This document shows positions 42,955-50,928 of a stretch of DNA of 64,000 nucleotides, one piece after another. The stretch comes from Pontivivens sp032464575 (GTDB lineage Bacteria > Pseudomonadota > Alphaproteobacteria > Rhodobacterales > Rhodobacteraceae). The number at the start of each line of letters is the position of its first letter. Position 1 is the first letter of the stretch. The stretch is taken from assembly GCA_032464575.1 (NCBI GenBank), contig JAWDKM010000001.1:310001-374000 (forward strand). Reading direction: 5' to 3'. Both the position numbers and the translations under genes were made by a program. The notes below the pieces were generated by a model that ran no database searches, was not told the origin of the DNA, and worked only from the letters and a program-made list of their open reading frames with translations.

Positions 42955-44121
42955 TCAGAGATCGGCCTTGGCCGTCGCGAAGGCCCAGTCGAGCCAGGGG
43001 GTCAGCGCTTCGATATCGGCGGTGTCCACCGTGGCGCCGCACCAGATGCGCAGGCCCGCCGGAGCGTCGCGATAGCCGTTGATGTCGAAGGCGGCCTCCT
43101 GCCCCTCCAAGAGCTTCACCATCGCCTTGGTGAACGCCTTCTGCGCGGCGTCATCGAGGCTGGCTACCGTCGAATCCACGATCTTGAGGCAGACGGATGT
43201 GTTGGAGCGGTTGGCCGCCTCCGGCACCAGGTTCTCCACCCAGTCGGTTGCATCGACCCATGCCTGCAGTGCGGCGAAGTTGGCATCGGCCCGCGCGTGG
43301 GCGGCGGTGAGCCCGCCGAGCCCCTCGACCCAGTCGAGCGCATCGGCGCAGTCGGCCACGCACCACATCGACGGTGTGTTGATCGTGGCCCCGGTGAAGA
43401 TCCCGTCGATCAGCTTGCCGCCCTTGGTCAGGCGGAAGATCTTCGGCAGCGGGCGTTCGGGCGCGTAGCTCTTCAGCCGCTCGACCGCACGGGGCGACAG
43501 GATCAGGACGCCATGCGCGCCCTCCCCGCCCAGCACCTTCTGCCAAGAGAACGTCAGCACATCGACCTTGGCCCAGTCGACGGGCTGGGCGAAGACGGCG
43601 GAAGTCGCGTCGACGAAGGTTAGCCCGGCGCGATCATCGGCGATCCAGTCAAAGTCTGGGATCCGCGCGCCGGAGGTCGTGCCGTTCTGCGTGAAGCAGA
43701 TATCGGCATCCATCCGCACCTGCGAGAGATCGGGCAGCGCGCCGTACTCCGCCTCGATTACGCGGCAATCGTCGAGCTTGAGTTGCTTGACGGCGTCCGT
43801 CGCCCAGCCCTTTCCGAAGCTCTCCCACACCAGCATGTCCACGGGGCGCGCGCCCAGCATGGACCACATCGCCATCTCGTAGGCGCCGGTGTCGGAGGCC
43901 GGTACGATGCCGACCTTGTAGTCCGCCGGCACGCCGAGCAGCTCGGCGGTCTTGTCGATCACGTCCTTCAGCTGCCCCTTCGGTCCGGACGCGCGGTGCG
44001 AGCGGCCGAGATGCGCGCGCGCAGCGACCGCGTCGGCGGACCAGCCGGGGCGCTTGGGACAGGGACCTGATGAGAATTCGGGACGCGCAGGCTTCACCTG
44101 CGGCGCGGGAGGGAGGCTCAT
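42955..44121 (-). CDS. serC: Phosphoserine aminotransferase
   Basis: SerC converts 3-phosphohydroxypyruvate to phosphoserine (PLP-dependent). The 388-residue protein is the alphaproteobacterial type: it has PEFSSGPCPKRPGWS at the start, ASDTGAYEMAMWSMLG, and the PLP lysine in LTFSWQKVLGGEGAHG. The C-terminal domain ends GLRIWCGATVDTADIEALTPWLDWAF. ATG 44121 is preceded by ACGGAG within a hairpin; the longer open frame lacks a ribosome site. It is the first gene of serC-serA. Confidence 0.97.
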   Translation of the reverse strand: MSLPPAPQVKPARPEFSSGPCPKRPGWSADAVAARAHLGRSHRASGPKGQLKDVIDKTAELLGVPADYKVGIVPASDTGAYEMAMWSMLGARPVDMLVWESFGKGWATDAVKQLKLDDCRVIEAEYGALPDLSQVRMDADICFTQNGTTSGARIPDFDWIADDRAGLTFVDATSAVFAQPVDWAKVDVLTFSWQKVLGGEGAHGVLILSPRAVERLKSYAPERPLPKIFRLTKGGKLIDGIFTGATINTPSMWCVADCADALDWVEGLGGLTAAHARADANFAALQAWVDATDWVENLVPEAANRSNTSVCLKIVDSTVASLDDAAQKAFTKAMVKLLEGQEAAFDINGYRDAPAGLRIWCGATVDTADIEALTPWLDWAFATAKADL

Positions 44122-44173
44122 GGACGGCTCCGTCGTCAGGGCGAAATTCCTGAGCCCGCCCCCGCTCGCCCTT
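44122..44173 (-). promoter_or_regulatory. Structured serC leader (serC-motif-like)
   Basis: On the minus strand AGGGCGA (44166-44172) pairs with TCGCCCT (44138-44144), enclosing a GC-rich internal segment. A terminal hairpin GACGG-AG-CCGTC lies at 44123-44134 and holds the ribosome site ACGGAG just before the serC start. A leader of this layout, with the last stem covering the ribosome site, is described upstream of serC-serA in alphaproteobacteria (serC RNA motif). I matched the layout, not the consensus base by base. Confidence 0.55.
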
Positions 44174-44196
44174 AATCCGGCGACGCGCCCACGGAT

Positions 44197-44225
44197 CGGA
44201 TATTGCGCCGGTCCAGGGGCGTCAA
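44197..44225 (-). promoter_or_regulatory. Predicted promoter of serC-serA
   Basis: On the minus strand TTGACG (plus 44220-44225) and TATCCG (plus 44197-44202) are 17 bases apart. The transcript would start near 44190 and carry about 70 bases of leader containing the serC hairpins. Confidence 0.5.
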
Positions 44226-44351
44226 TCGCGAATCTGTCGCGCGGGACCCGCCCGTGGCGGATCGCGCGCATGTCGGGTTTCACATCGGAAACCGACGGTC
44301 CGCAGCGGCGGTGTTTTCGAGAGGCGACCGCGCCGCTGTTTCGGTACGTCC

Positions 44352-44498
44352 CTAATTCAAAGGATCGGCGCAGGGTTTCGGCCGCCGGGGCCTGCCGCAC
44401 TCGAAACCGATGTCGCGCCGGATATGCGGATCTAGGTCGAGCAGCCTTGCGCGGGTCCGGCGGGCGCGCCAGCGGCGGCGGAGGATGTCGAGAGCCAT
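44352..44498 (-). CDS. Small Arg-rich DUF1127 protein, probable SoxR target
   Basis: The 48-residue protein has the DUF1127 core (ARLLDLDPHIRRDIGFECG) after a very basic start (RRRWRARRTR). ATG 44498 has AGGAGAAAACC upstream. Some DUF1127 proteins of Rhodobacter bind RNA and act in stress responses. Its promoter carries the SoxR box with the 19-base spacer typical of MerR-type activation, so it may be induced by redox stress. Its C-terminus (RPKPCADPLN) differs from the usual KPFW end. Confidence 0.75.
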   Translation of the reverse strand: MALDILRRRWRARRTRARLLDLDPHIRRDIGFECGRPRRPKPCADPLN

Positions 44499-44543
44499 CG
44501 GTTTTCTCCTTGTCCGAGCGATTGATTCGAGAGCACTGTGCGC

Positions 44544-44561
44544 CCTCAAGCTAACTTGAGG
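44544..44561. promoter_or_regulatory. SoxR box in a 19-base-spaced promoter
   Basis: CCTCAAGCTAACTTGAGG differs by one base from the SoxR-box consensus CCTCAAGTTAACTTGAGG. On the minus strand it lies between a TTGACC -35 element and a CACAGT -10-like element 19 bases apart, reading toward the DUF1127 gene at 44498. The soxR start codon is eight bases after the box on the plus strand, so the protein may also repress itself. Confidence 0.85.
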
Positions 44562-44568
44562 TCAAGCG

Positions 44569-45009
44569 ATGCCCGCCCGCGAACTCACCGTCGGTCAGCT
44601 CTCCGCCCGCTCGGGGCTGCCGGTCTCGACCCTGCACTACTACGAAGCGGAGGGGCTGATCCGGGCGGAGCGCACGGCGGCGAACCACCGCCGCTATCCG
44701 CGCGCGATGCTGCGGCGGATCGCGGTCATCAAGGCGGCGCAGCGGCTGGGCCTGCCATTGGCCGTGATCCGAGACGCGATGGCCGCCCTGCCCCCGGAAC
44801 GGGCACCGACACCAGCGGAATGGGAGGCGATGTCAGAGCGTTGGCGTGCGGAGCTCGACGCGCGCATCGCACGGATGCAGACCCTGCGCGATCACCTGAC
44901 GGCCTGCATCGGCTGCGGATGCCTGTCGATGGAGAACTGTCCGCTCTACAACGACGCGGATCGGCTGGCGGAGGAAGGGCCCGGTCCGCGGCGGCTCGAT
45001 CCTCTCTGA
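44569..45009 (+). CDS. soxR: Redox-sensing transcriptional activator SoxR
   Basis: SoxR is a MerR-family regulator whose [2Fe-2S] cluster senses redox-cycling compounds. The 146-residue protein has the MerR helix-turn-helix start ELTVGQLSARSGLPVSTLHYYEAEGLI. The cluster ligands are Cys113, Cys116, Cys118 and Cys124 in the spacing C-x2-C-x-C-x5-C (CIGCGCLSMENC). The length is typical. The SoxR box lies just upstream. No soxS or other regulator gene is adjacent. Confidence 0.96.
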   Translation: MPARELTVGQLSARSGLPVSTLHYYEAEGLIRAERTAANHRRYPRAMLRRIAVIKAAQRLGLPLAVIRDAMAALPPERAPTPAEWEAMSERWRAELDARIARMQTLRDHLTACIGCGCLSMENCPLYNDADRLAEEGPGPRRLDPL

Positions 45010-45067
45010 CAAAAGACCGCCGACGCGGGGTCGGCGGCCAGGCTCCGGCGGAAGAGGGTTGCCGGGT

Positions 45068-45256
45068 TCAGTCCCAGAACGGGCGTTCCGCCTCGCGCCG
45101 CGCCCGCATCGGATCCACGCCGATATCGCGCAGCAGGTGGCGGTCGAGGCCCGCGAGGCGGCGGCGCGTGCGTGCGCGGCGGGCCCATACCTTGAGGATC
45201 GCCGCGAAGCCGCGGCGGGGACCGGTCAGCAGTGTCGGGATCGTCAGATGGGCCAT
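45068..45256 (-). CDS. Small Arg-rich DUF1127 protein
   Basis: The 62-residue protein has the complete DUF1127 motif: RRLAGLDRHLLRDIGVDPMRARREAERPFWD, preceded by an Arg-rich helix. It is a classic member ending in PFW. It is divergent from the MocR-type regulator at 45359 and its start lies close to the TTGTACC inverted repeat. It may be regulated from the same operator region. Function not known; some homologues bind RNA. Confidence 0.85.
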   Translation of the reverse strand: MAHLTIPTLLTGPRRGFAAILKVWARRARTRRRLAGLDRHLLRDIGVDPMRARREAERPFWD

Positions 45257-45268
45257 TGCCGCCTCCTA

Positions 45269-45325
45269 TTGTACCATTACAAATTGTGGTTTGTGTCGAT
45301 CCAAACCACGACATAAGAGGTACAA
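45269..45325. promoter_or_regulatory. Operator-like repeats upstream of the MocR gene
   Basis: TTGTA-N4-TACAA lies at 45269-45282. TTGTACC (45269-45275) is matched in reverse by GGTACAA at 45319-45325. A perfect 8-bp pair GTGGTTTG (45286-45293) and CAAACCAC (45302-45309) lies between. This AT-rich cluster is in the 102-base divergent space between DUF1127 and the MocR-type regulator, the place expected for a GntR/MocR site. Confidence 0.6.
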
Positions 45326-45358
45326 ATCGAACACCCACCTTTCCAACGGTATTTTGTC

Positions 45359-46765
45359 ATGGGTACAAGATTCGACACCTCCTGGGTTCCGGACCTCGAC
45401 GACGGCGCGGGACCGAAATACCGGATGCTGGCCGGCGCCATCGACGACGCGATCCGCACCGGCGCCCTCGCCCCCGGCGCGAAGCTGCCCCCGGTGCGCG
45501 AGCTCGCGTGGGAGATCGGCGTGACCCCCGGCACCGTCGCCCGCGCCTATCGAGAGGCGACGGATGCCGGTGCGCTCCGGGCCAATGTCGGCCAGGGCAC
45601 CTTCGTGCGGGAGCGGCGGCAGACGGGAACCTTCGTGCCGCTCCATCCCCTTACGTCCCATGCGCAGGAGGGGCAGATCGACCTGCGCAACTCCCGCTCG
45701 CCCATCGTCGGGCAGGAGGCGCTGATCAACGTCGCCATCGAGCGGGTGCTCGCCCGCGGCTCCCACGTGCTGGACGACTACACGCGGGCGACCAACGATC
45801 TCTCGGCCCGCGACGCGCTGCACGGCTGGCTGGCGAGCGGCGGGGTGGAGACCGAGGTCGACGCCATCGTGCCGACCTACGGAACACAGCAGGCGGTGCT
45901 CGTCGCGATGATGGCTGTGACCTCCGGCCACGATCCCGTCGTGCTGGTCTCCGACCTCGTCTATGCCGGGTTCCAGCAGGCCGCGAAGCTGGCGCGCGTC
46001 ACATTGTACCCCGTCAGGAGCGATACAAACGGGCTCGACCCGCAGGCGCTGGAGGAGGCGTGCCGGATCGCTCGTCCCCAAGCGATGCTGGTCTCGGCCA
46101 ACCTGCACAACCCGACCCTCGTCACCATGCCCCGGGAGCGGCGAGCCGAGATCGCGGAGGTTGCGCGGACCCACGACCTCCAGATCATCGAGGACGACGT
46201 CTACGGCTGGCTGCTGGAGGAGCGCCTGCCCTCCTTCCCCACCTTCGCGCCGGAGCGGACGTGGTACGCGACCTCGCTGTCGAAATGCGTGGCGGCGGGG
46301 CTACGCTTCGGATGTCTGGTGACGCCTCCGGGCCGCGGCGCGATCGGCCAGGGCATCGTGCAGGCGATGAACTACCGCGTGAGCTCGCTGATCGGGCAGA
46401 CCGTGGTCGAGCTGATCCAGAGCGGTGAGGCGGACCGGATCCGCGACATGGCGCGGCGGCATCTGGCCGAACGCGCCGCACTGACCCAGCGCGTCCTCGG
46501 CCGTTGGGGGATCGTGACCGCACCCGGTGCCAACTTCGCCTGGCTCGACCTACCCCACGGCTGGCACCTCGCCGCCTTCGACCGGGCCTGCGTGGATGCG
46601 GGCATCCTGATCGCGACGGCGGGGACCTACGTGCTGCCGGGCTCCGACGTGCCCAACAAGATCCGCATCTCGCTCGGCATGGGCTATGAGGCGCCGGTCT
46701 TCCAGAGGTGCCTGGAGCAGATCGACCGGATCCTCGCGAGCCCGCCGGTGGAGCTGATGGCGTGA
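45359..46765 (+). CDS. MocR-type (GntR plus aminotransferase domain) regulator
   Basis: The 468-residue protein fuses a GntR winged helix (residues about 20-85, KYRMLAGAIDDAIRTGALAPGAKLPPVRELAWEIGVTPGTVARAYREA) to a fold-type-I aminotransferase-like domain. It has the PLP lysine in SLSKCVAAGLRFG. Proteins of this kind sense amines or vitamin B6 forms. Its stop overlaps the EamA gene as GTGA, so regulator and exporter are coupled. The ligand is unknown. Confidence 0.93.
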   Translation: MGTRFDTSWVPDLDDGAGPKYRMLAGAIDDAIRTGALAPGAKLPPVRELAWEIGVTPGTVARAYREATDAGALRANVGQGTFVRERRQTGTFVPLHPLTSHAQEGQIDLRNSRSPIVGQEALINVAIERVLARGSHVLDDYTRATNDLSARDALHGWLASGGVETEVDAIVPTYGTQQAVLVAMMAVTSGHDPVVLVSDLVYAGFQQAAKLARVTLYPVRSDTNGLDPQALEEACRIARPQAMLVSANLHNPTLVTMPRERRAEIAEVARTHDLQIIEDDVYGWLLEERLPSFPTFAPERTWYATSLSKCVAAGLRFGCLVTPPGRGAIGQGIVQAMNYRVSSLIGQTVVELIQSGEADRIRDMARRHLAERAALTQRVLGRWGIVTAPGANFAWLDLPHGWHLAAFDRACVDAGILIATAGTYVLPGSDVPNKIRISLGMGYEAPVFQRCLEQIDRILASPPVELMA

Positions 46766-47673
46766 GCGTCGTCGCCGGCCCGCGGGCGAGTGGGCGCGAC
46801 TGGCTGTTCCTGGGCCTGCTCGGGCTGATCTGGGGCGGCTCGTTCCTCGGCGTGGAGCTCGCGCTGACCGGCTTCGGCCCGCTGACGATCGCCGCGGGAC
46901 GCATCGCGATGGCGGCCCTGCTGCTGGGCGCTATTGCCGCGATGCAGGGCGGCCTGCCCCGCTGGAACGCGCCGCAGGGCAAGCGCATCTGGGGCCACAT
47001 CCTCGCCATGGCGCTCTTCACCAACGCGATCCCGTTCTGCTTCTTGAGCTGGGCGCAGCGGGAGGTGAGTTCCGGTTTCGCCGGCATCACCATGGCCGCG
47101 GTGCCGCTGATGGTGCTGCCGCTGGCGCATCTCATGGTGCCCGGCGAACGGATGGATACGCGGCGGGCGGCGGGCTTTCTGACGGGGTTCGCCGGGGTCG
47201 TGGTGCTGATCGGGCCGGATGGTGCGTCGGGCGGCGGGGACGCGATCCACCGGATCGCCTGCGTCGCGGCCTCGGCCTGCTACGCCATCGGGTCGATCAA
47301 TACGCGGCTCTGCCCGCCCGTCGGGCTGATCGCCTATTCGGCGGCGGGTCTGGTGGTGGCCGCGCTCGTGCTGGTGCCGACGGCGCTCGTCATCGAGGGC
47401 GTGCCGGCCCTGCCCGGCCCCGCAGCACTTGGCGGTCTCCTCTACCTCGGCCTGCTGCCGACGGCGCTTGCCACGTGGATGCTTGTGAGCGTGACGCGCA
47501 GCGCGGGGCCGTCCTTCCTGTCGCTCGTGAACTACCAGGTGCCGATCTGGGCGGTTCTGCTCGGCGTCACGGTGCTGGGCGAGGCGGTGCCGCCGACCTT
47601 CGCGCTCGCGCTCCTGCTCATCGTGGGGGGCCTTGCGGTGAGCCGCCCGCGGGCGCAACGTCTGCGGCCATGA
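46762..47673 (+). CDS. EamA/DMT-family transporter
   Basis: The 303-residue protein has ten predicted helices in two EamA repeats: GLIWGGSFLGVELAL begins the first and LNYQVPIWAVLLGV the later half. The start is GTG 46762, overlapping the MocR gene; the longer frame runs inside it. EamA proteins export amino acids and metabolites. Coupling to a MocR regulator suggests export of the compound that the regulator senses. Its stop overlaps the MATE gene as ATGA. Confidence 0.9.
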   Translation: MSVVAGPRASGRDWLFLGLLGLIWGGSFLGVELALTGFGPLTIAAGRIAMAALLLGAIAAMQGGLPRWNAPQGKRIWGHILAMALFTNAIPFCFLSWAQREVSSGFAGITMAAVPLMVLPLAHLMVPGERMDTRRAAGFLTGFAGVVVLIGPDGASGGGDAIHRIACVAASACYAIGSINTRLCPPVGLIAYSAAGLVVAALVLVPTALVIEGVPALPGPAALGGLLYLGLLPTALATWMLVSVTRSAGPSFLSLVNYQVPIWAVLLGVTVLGEAVPPTFALALLLIVGGLAVSRPRAQRLRP

Positions 47674-48980
47674 CCGAGATCACCAATCGCCGGGTCCTCA
47701 CTATCGCGGGGCCTATCGTGCTGTCGAACGCGACCGTGCCGCTGCTCGGCCTCGTCGATACGTATGCCGTCGGCCAGCTCGGCGAGGCGGAGCCCATCGG
47801 GGCGGTCGCGCTGGGCGCCATCATCCTCAGCGGCGTCTACTGGATCTTCGGCTTCCTCAGGATGGGCACGACGGGGCTGGTCGCGCAGGCCACGGGGCGC
47901 GGAGACATTCCGGAGCGCGACGCGCACCTGTCTCGCGCGCTCCTGATCGCGCTGGCCGGCGGCATCGGCCTGATCGCGCTGCAATGGCCCATCGCGCAGC
48001 TTGCCCTGACCATTGCACCCGCGAGCGCGGATGTGGAGGAGTTGACCCGCGCCTATCTCTTCACCCGCATCTGGGGCGCGCCCTTCGCCATCGCGGTCTA
48101 TGCGCTGACCGGCTGGCTGATCGCGCAGGAGCGGACGGGCAGCGTGCTGTTCGTGCAGATGGGCATGAACCTCGTCAACATCGCGCTGTCGCTGTGGTTC
48201 GTGCTGGGCCTCGACATGGGTGTGACCGGCGTCGCGGTCGCCACGGTGATCGGCGAGATTCTGGGGGCGGCCCTCGGCCTCTGGTTCTGTCGGGAGATCT
48301 TCGGCGCGCCCCATTGGCGCGACCGGGCACGGCTGGGCAATGCGGCCGTGGTGCGCGACATGCTGGCGGTGAACAGCGACATCATGATCCGCTCGGTGCT
48401 GCTGCAGCTGTGCTTCATGTCCGTCACCTTCCGCGCCTCGGGACTGAGCGACGTGACGCTGGCGGCCAACCAGATCCTGATGCAGTTCTTCTACCTGCTC
48501 GCCTACGCGCTCGACGGGTTCGCCTTCGCGGCGGAGGCGCTGGTGGGCGCGGCGTTCGGTGCGGGGAACCGCGCCCGCCTGCGGCGCGGGGCGCGGCTCA
48601 CCAGCCTCTGGGGGCTCGGCTCCGTCGCCGTGGTCTCGGCCGGTTTCGCATTGTTCGGCAGCGCGATGATCGGCGAGATGACGACGGCGGTCGAGGTGCA
48701 GGAGGAGGCCCGGCGCTATCTCGGCTGGATGATGCTGGCGCCTATCGTGGGGCTGCCGTGCTTCATGCTGGACGGCATCTTCATCGGGGCGACGCGGACG
48801 AAGGACATGCGCAACATGATGATCGTGTCCGCGCTGCTCTACGCGGTGGCCCTCGTCACGCTGGTCCCGGCCTTCGGCAACCACGGGCTGTGGGCGGCGC
48901 TGATGGTGTTCTTCGTCGCGCGCGGCATCACGCTGGGCCTGCGCTACCCGGCGCTGGAGGCCGCCGCGGTGCGGGCCTAG
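47670..48980 (+). CDS. MATE-family efflux transporter
   Basis: The 436-residue protein has twelve helices in two MATE halves (LTIAGPIVLSNATVPLLGLVDTYAVGQLGEAEPIGAVALG is the first signature; the second half has AANQILMQFFYLLAYALDGFAFAAEALVGAAFGAG). It resembles the DinF subgroup. It is translationally coupled to the EamA gene and to the MocR regulator before it. It ends convergently with the next EamA gene by a four-base overlap. Confidence 0.93.
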   Translation: MTEITNRRVLTIAGPIVLSNATVPLLGLVDTYAVGQLGEAEPIGAVALGAIILSGVYWIFGFLRMGTTGLVAQATGRGDIPERDAHLSRALLIALAGGIGLIALQWPIAQLALTIAPASADVEELTRAYLFTRIWGAPFAIAVYALTGWLIAQERTGSVLFVQMGMNLVNIALSLWFVLGLDMGVTGVAVATVIGEILGAALGLWFCREIFGAPHWRDRARLGNAAVVRDMLAVNSDIMIRSVLLQLCFMSVTFRASGLSDVTLAANQILMQFFYLLAYALDGFAFAAEALVGAAFGAGNRARLRRGARLTSLWGLGSVAVVSAGFALFGSAMIGEMTTAVEVQEEARRYLGWMMLAPIVGLPCFMLDGIFIGATRTKDMRNMMIVSALLYAVALVTLVPAFGNHGLWAALMVFFVARGITLGLRYPALEAAAVRA

Positions 48981-49858
48981 CGCTCCGGCCGGTTGCGCGC
49001 GAAGAGGAGCCCGCCGAGGATGAGGACAAAGCCCGCGAGCAGCGGCGCGGTCAGCGGCTCGCCCAGCACGGCGACACCGAGAAATCCGGCCCAGACCGGG
49101 ATCAGGTAGCTGACCGAGGAGGAGAAGACCGGCCCCGCCCGCCGCACCACCCAGTAGCGCAGGAGCTGTGCCGCCCCGGTCTGCACCAGTCCCAGCACGG
49201 CAAGGGCCGCCAGTGCGGGACCGGGCGCGATCTGGGCCGCGAGCTGCCCGGCGCCGAGGGGGGCGAGCACCATCGCGGCGAAGAGCTGGCTCGCCGCCGT
49301 CGCCTGCACCGGCGGCAGGTCCGGCATGCGCCGCACCAGCACGGCCGACAGGCCATAGCACGCCGCGGTGCCCAGTAGGGCCAGTTGCGGCACCAGCGGC
49401 GCGGTCCCCACCGCAGCGACCGATGGGCCAATCAGCACCGCGATGCCGGCGAACCCGACGAGGAAGCCGACCCATCGCCGTGCGCCGATGGTCGTGCCGA
49501 GGATCAGGCGCGCCAGCACGAGGACGAAGAGCGGCGAGGTCGCGATGAAGATCGCGGCGACGGAGGACTCCACATGCTGCTGCGCCCAGGTCAGCAGCGT
49601 GAAGGGCAGTGCGAGCGACGTGACGCCGATCACCGCGCACCAGAGCCAGTGATCCGCGCGCTTCGGCAATCCCTGCCCGCTCACGACAGCGGCAAGGACC
49701 AGGACGAGCGCCGCGAGCGTCGCCCGACCGCTGACGACGGCCAGCGGTCCGAAGCCCGACAGGGCCACCTCCGTCAGTGCGAAGGCGGATCCCCAGGTGA
49801 CGGTCAGGGCCGCGATGGCGGCGTGGCTGGGCCAGTCTCTCTGCATGGGAGTGTGCAT
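48977..49858 (-). CDS. EamA/DMT-family transporter
   Basis: The 293-residue protein is a ten-helix EamA transporter with WGSAFALTEVALSGFGPLAV in the first repeat and SSSVSYLIPVWAGFLGVAVLGEPLTAPLL in the second. It resembles the EamA gene at 46762 in the opening WG-S-F motif but is a separate gene on the other strand. The substrate is unknown. Two in-frame ATG starts are possible (49858 and 49846). Confidence 0.9.
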   Translation of the reverse strand: MHTPMQRDWPSHAAIAALTVTWGSAFALTEVALSGFGPLAVVSGRATLAALVLVLAAVVSGQGLPKRADHWLWCAVIGVTSLALPFTLLTWAQQHVESSVAAIFIATSPLFVLVLARLILGTTIGARRWVGFLVGFAGIAVLIGPSVAAVGTAPLVPQLALLGTAACYGLSAVLVRRMPDLPPVQATAASQLFAAMVLAPLGAGQLAAQIAPGPALAALAVLGLVQTGAAQLLRYWVVRRAGPVFSSSVSYLIPVWAGFLGVAVLGEPLTAPLLAGFVLILGGLLFARNRPER

Positions 49859-49987
49859 CTGCCCCGTCTTGCCCGGAAATCAAGCGGGATGCTTCGGCCG
49901 GGGCCGCATCGGCGGGCGGGCGGCGTCATTCGGTCATCGCGGAGGACGCGCCGGGATCGGGCGGCACGACGTCGTCGGGAGAGAGAC

Positions 49988-50400
49988 ATGTCCTGCCGTT
50001 TGCCCCTGCTTGCCACCGCGCTCACTTCGCTTCCGTTCCAGCCGTCGGCTGCGCAGGTCACGCCGGCGCCACGTCTCGACGTGCTGGTCGCCGCAATAGG
50101 GACGGCATCGGGCTGATCGCAGGGACGATGGAGCGGCAGGGCCGCAAGGTCCCGATCTCCGAAAGCCGGCTGTTCGTCGATATCGCGTCGGTCGATGCCC
50201 ACATCGATCTGGGCCTCGAGCGCGACACAGAGGCGGAGACTGTCTGCCTCCTCAACTTCGTCATATCCGAAGGCATGGAGCAGCTGGCCTTCGAGGGCCG
50301 GCTCAGCGAGACCGGCGACATCATTGCCCTCTCGGACCGTCCGGGCCGAGGGCTCAGGCGGCGAGCAGCGCCCGCAGATCCAGTCGCTCCGTCACCATGA
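49988..50400 (+). pseudogene. Possible frameshifted gene for a small secreted protein
   Basis: A frame from ATG 49988 encodes a signal peptide (MSCRLPLLATALTSLPF) and stops at 50116 after 42 residues. The frame plus one continues through 50118-50400 with GLIAGTMERQGRKVPISESRLFVDIAS, DAHIDLGLERDTEAETVCLLNF and ALSDRPGRG. Joining the two would give a protein of about 135 residues, as expected if one base were lost or gained near 50100. The tail overlaps the glyoxalase gene by 47 bases. The family is not recognised. Alternatively 50128-50400 is a separate small gene. Confidence 0.35.
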
Positions 50401-50836
50401 CGAGGTTGCCCTCCGCGTCGCGGGGCCATTCCGCCGGCGGCCGGTCGCGGTAGAGCTCCACCCCGTTGCCGTCGGGATCCTGGAGGTAGACCGCCTCGCT
50501 GACACCATGGTCCGACGCGCCGTCGAGCGCGATGCCGGCATCGCGCACCCGGCGCACGGCGGCACCGAGGCTCGCGCGGTCGGGAAACAGGATCGCGACG
50601 TGGAAGAGACCGGTATGCCCCGGCGGGGGTGGCGTGCCACCTGCGCTCTGCCACGTGTTGAGCGCGATGTGGTGGTGGTAGCCGCCGGCGGACAGGAACA
50701 CCGCGCTGTCGCCGTGGCGCAGCTGGACCTCGAAGCCGAGGATGTCGCGCCAGAACCCCAGTGCGCGGTCGATGTCGGCGACTTTGAGATGCGTGTGGCC
50801 GATGCGGGTTTCCGCCGGCAGGACGGGCTCGGTCAT
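50354..50836 (-). CDS. Glyoxalase/bleomycin-resistance (VOC) domain protein
   Basis: The 160-residue protein has a VOC fold: RIGHTHLKVADIDRALGFWRDILGFEVQLR in the first module and VSEAVYLQDPDGNGVELYRDRPPAEWP in the second. Metal ligands appear to be His16 (in GHTHLKV), His near YHHHIALN, and Glu in GVELY. The start at 50836 has GGAGGCGACG upstream; an ATG 24 bases earlier is possible. Such proteins include dioxygenases and lyases; the substrate is unknown. Confidence 0.87.
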   Translation of the reverse strand: MTEPVLPAETRIGHTHLKVADIDRALGFWRDILGFEVQLRHGDSAVFLSAGGYHHHIALNTWQSAGGTPPPPGHTGLFHVAILFPDRASLGAAVRRVRDAGIALDGASDHGVSEAVYLQDPDGNGVELYRDRPPAEWPRDAEGNLVMVTERLDLRALLAA

Positions 50837-50928
50837 CGTCGCCTCCATGGCTGTTTCCATGGAGGATATGATATCGGCCTCTCGGCGATAAAGCCCGGAA
50901 AGCGGCAACAATATGTGTCGGGACGTCC

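Noticed and set aside
47532..49883. A 783-codon minus-strand open frame over the MATE and EamA genes
   Set aside because: It crosses real genes in the wrong frame, and composition is Arg/Gly/Asp-rich as in shadows.
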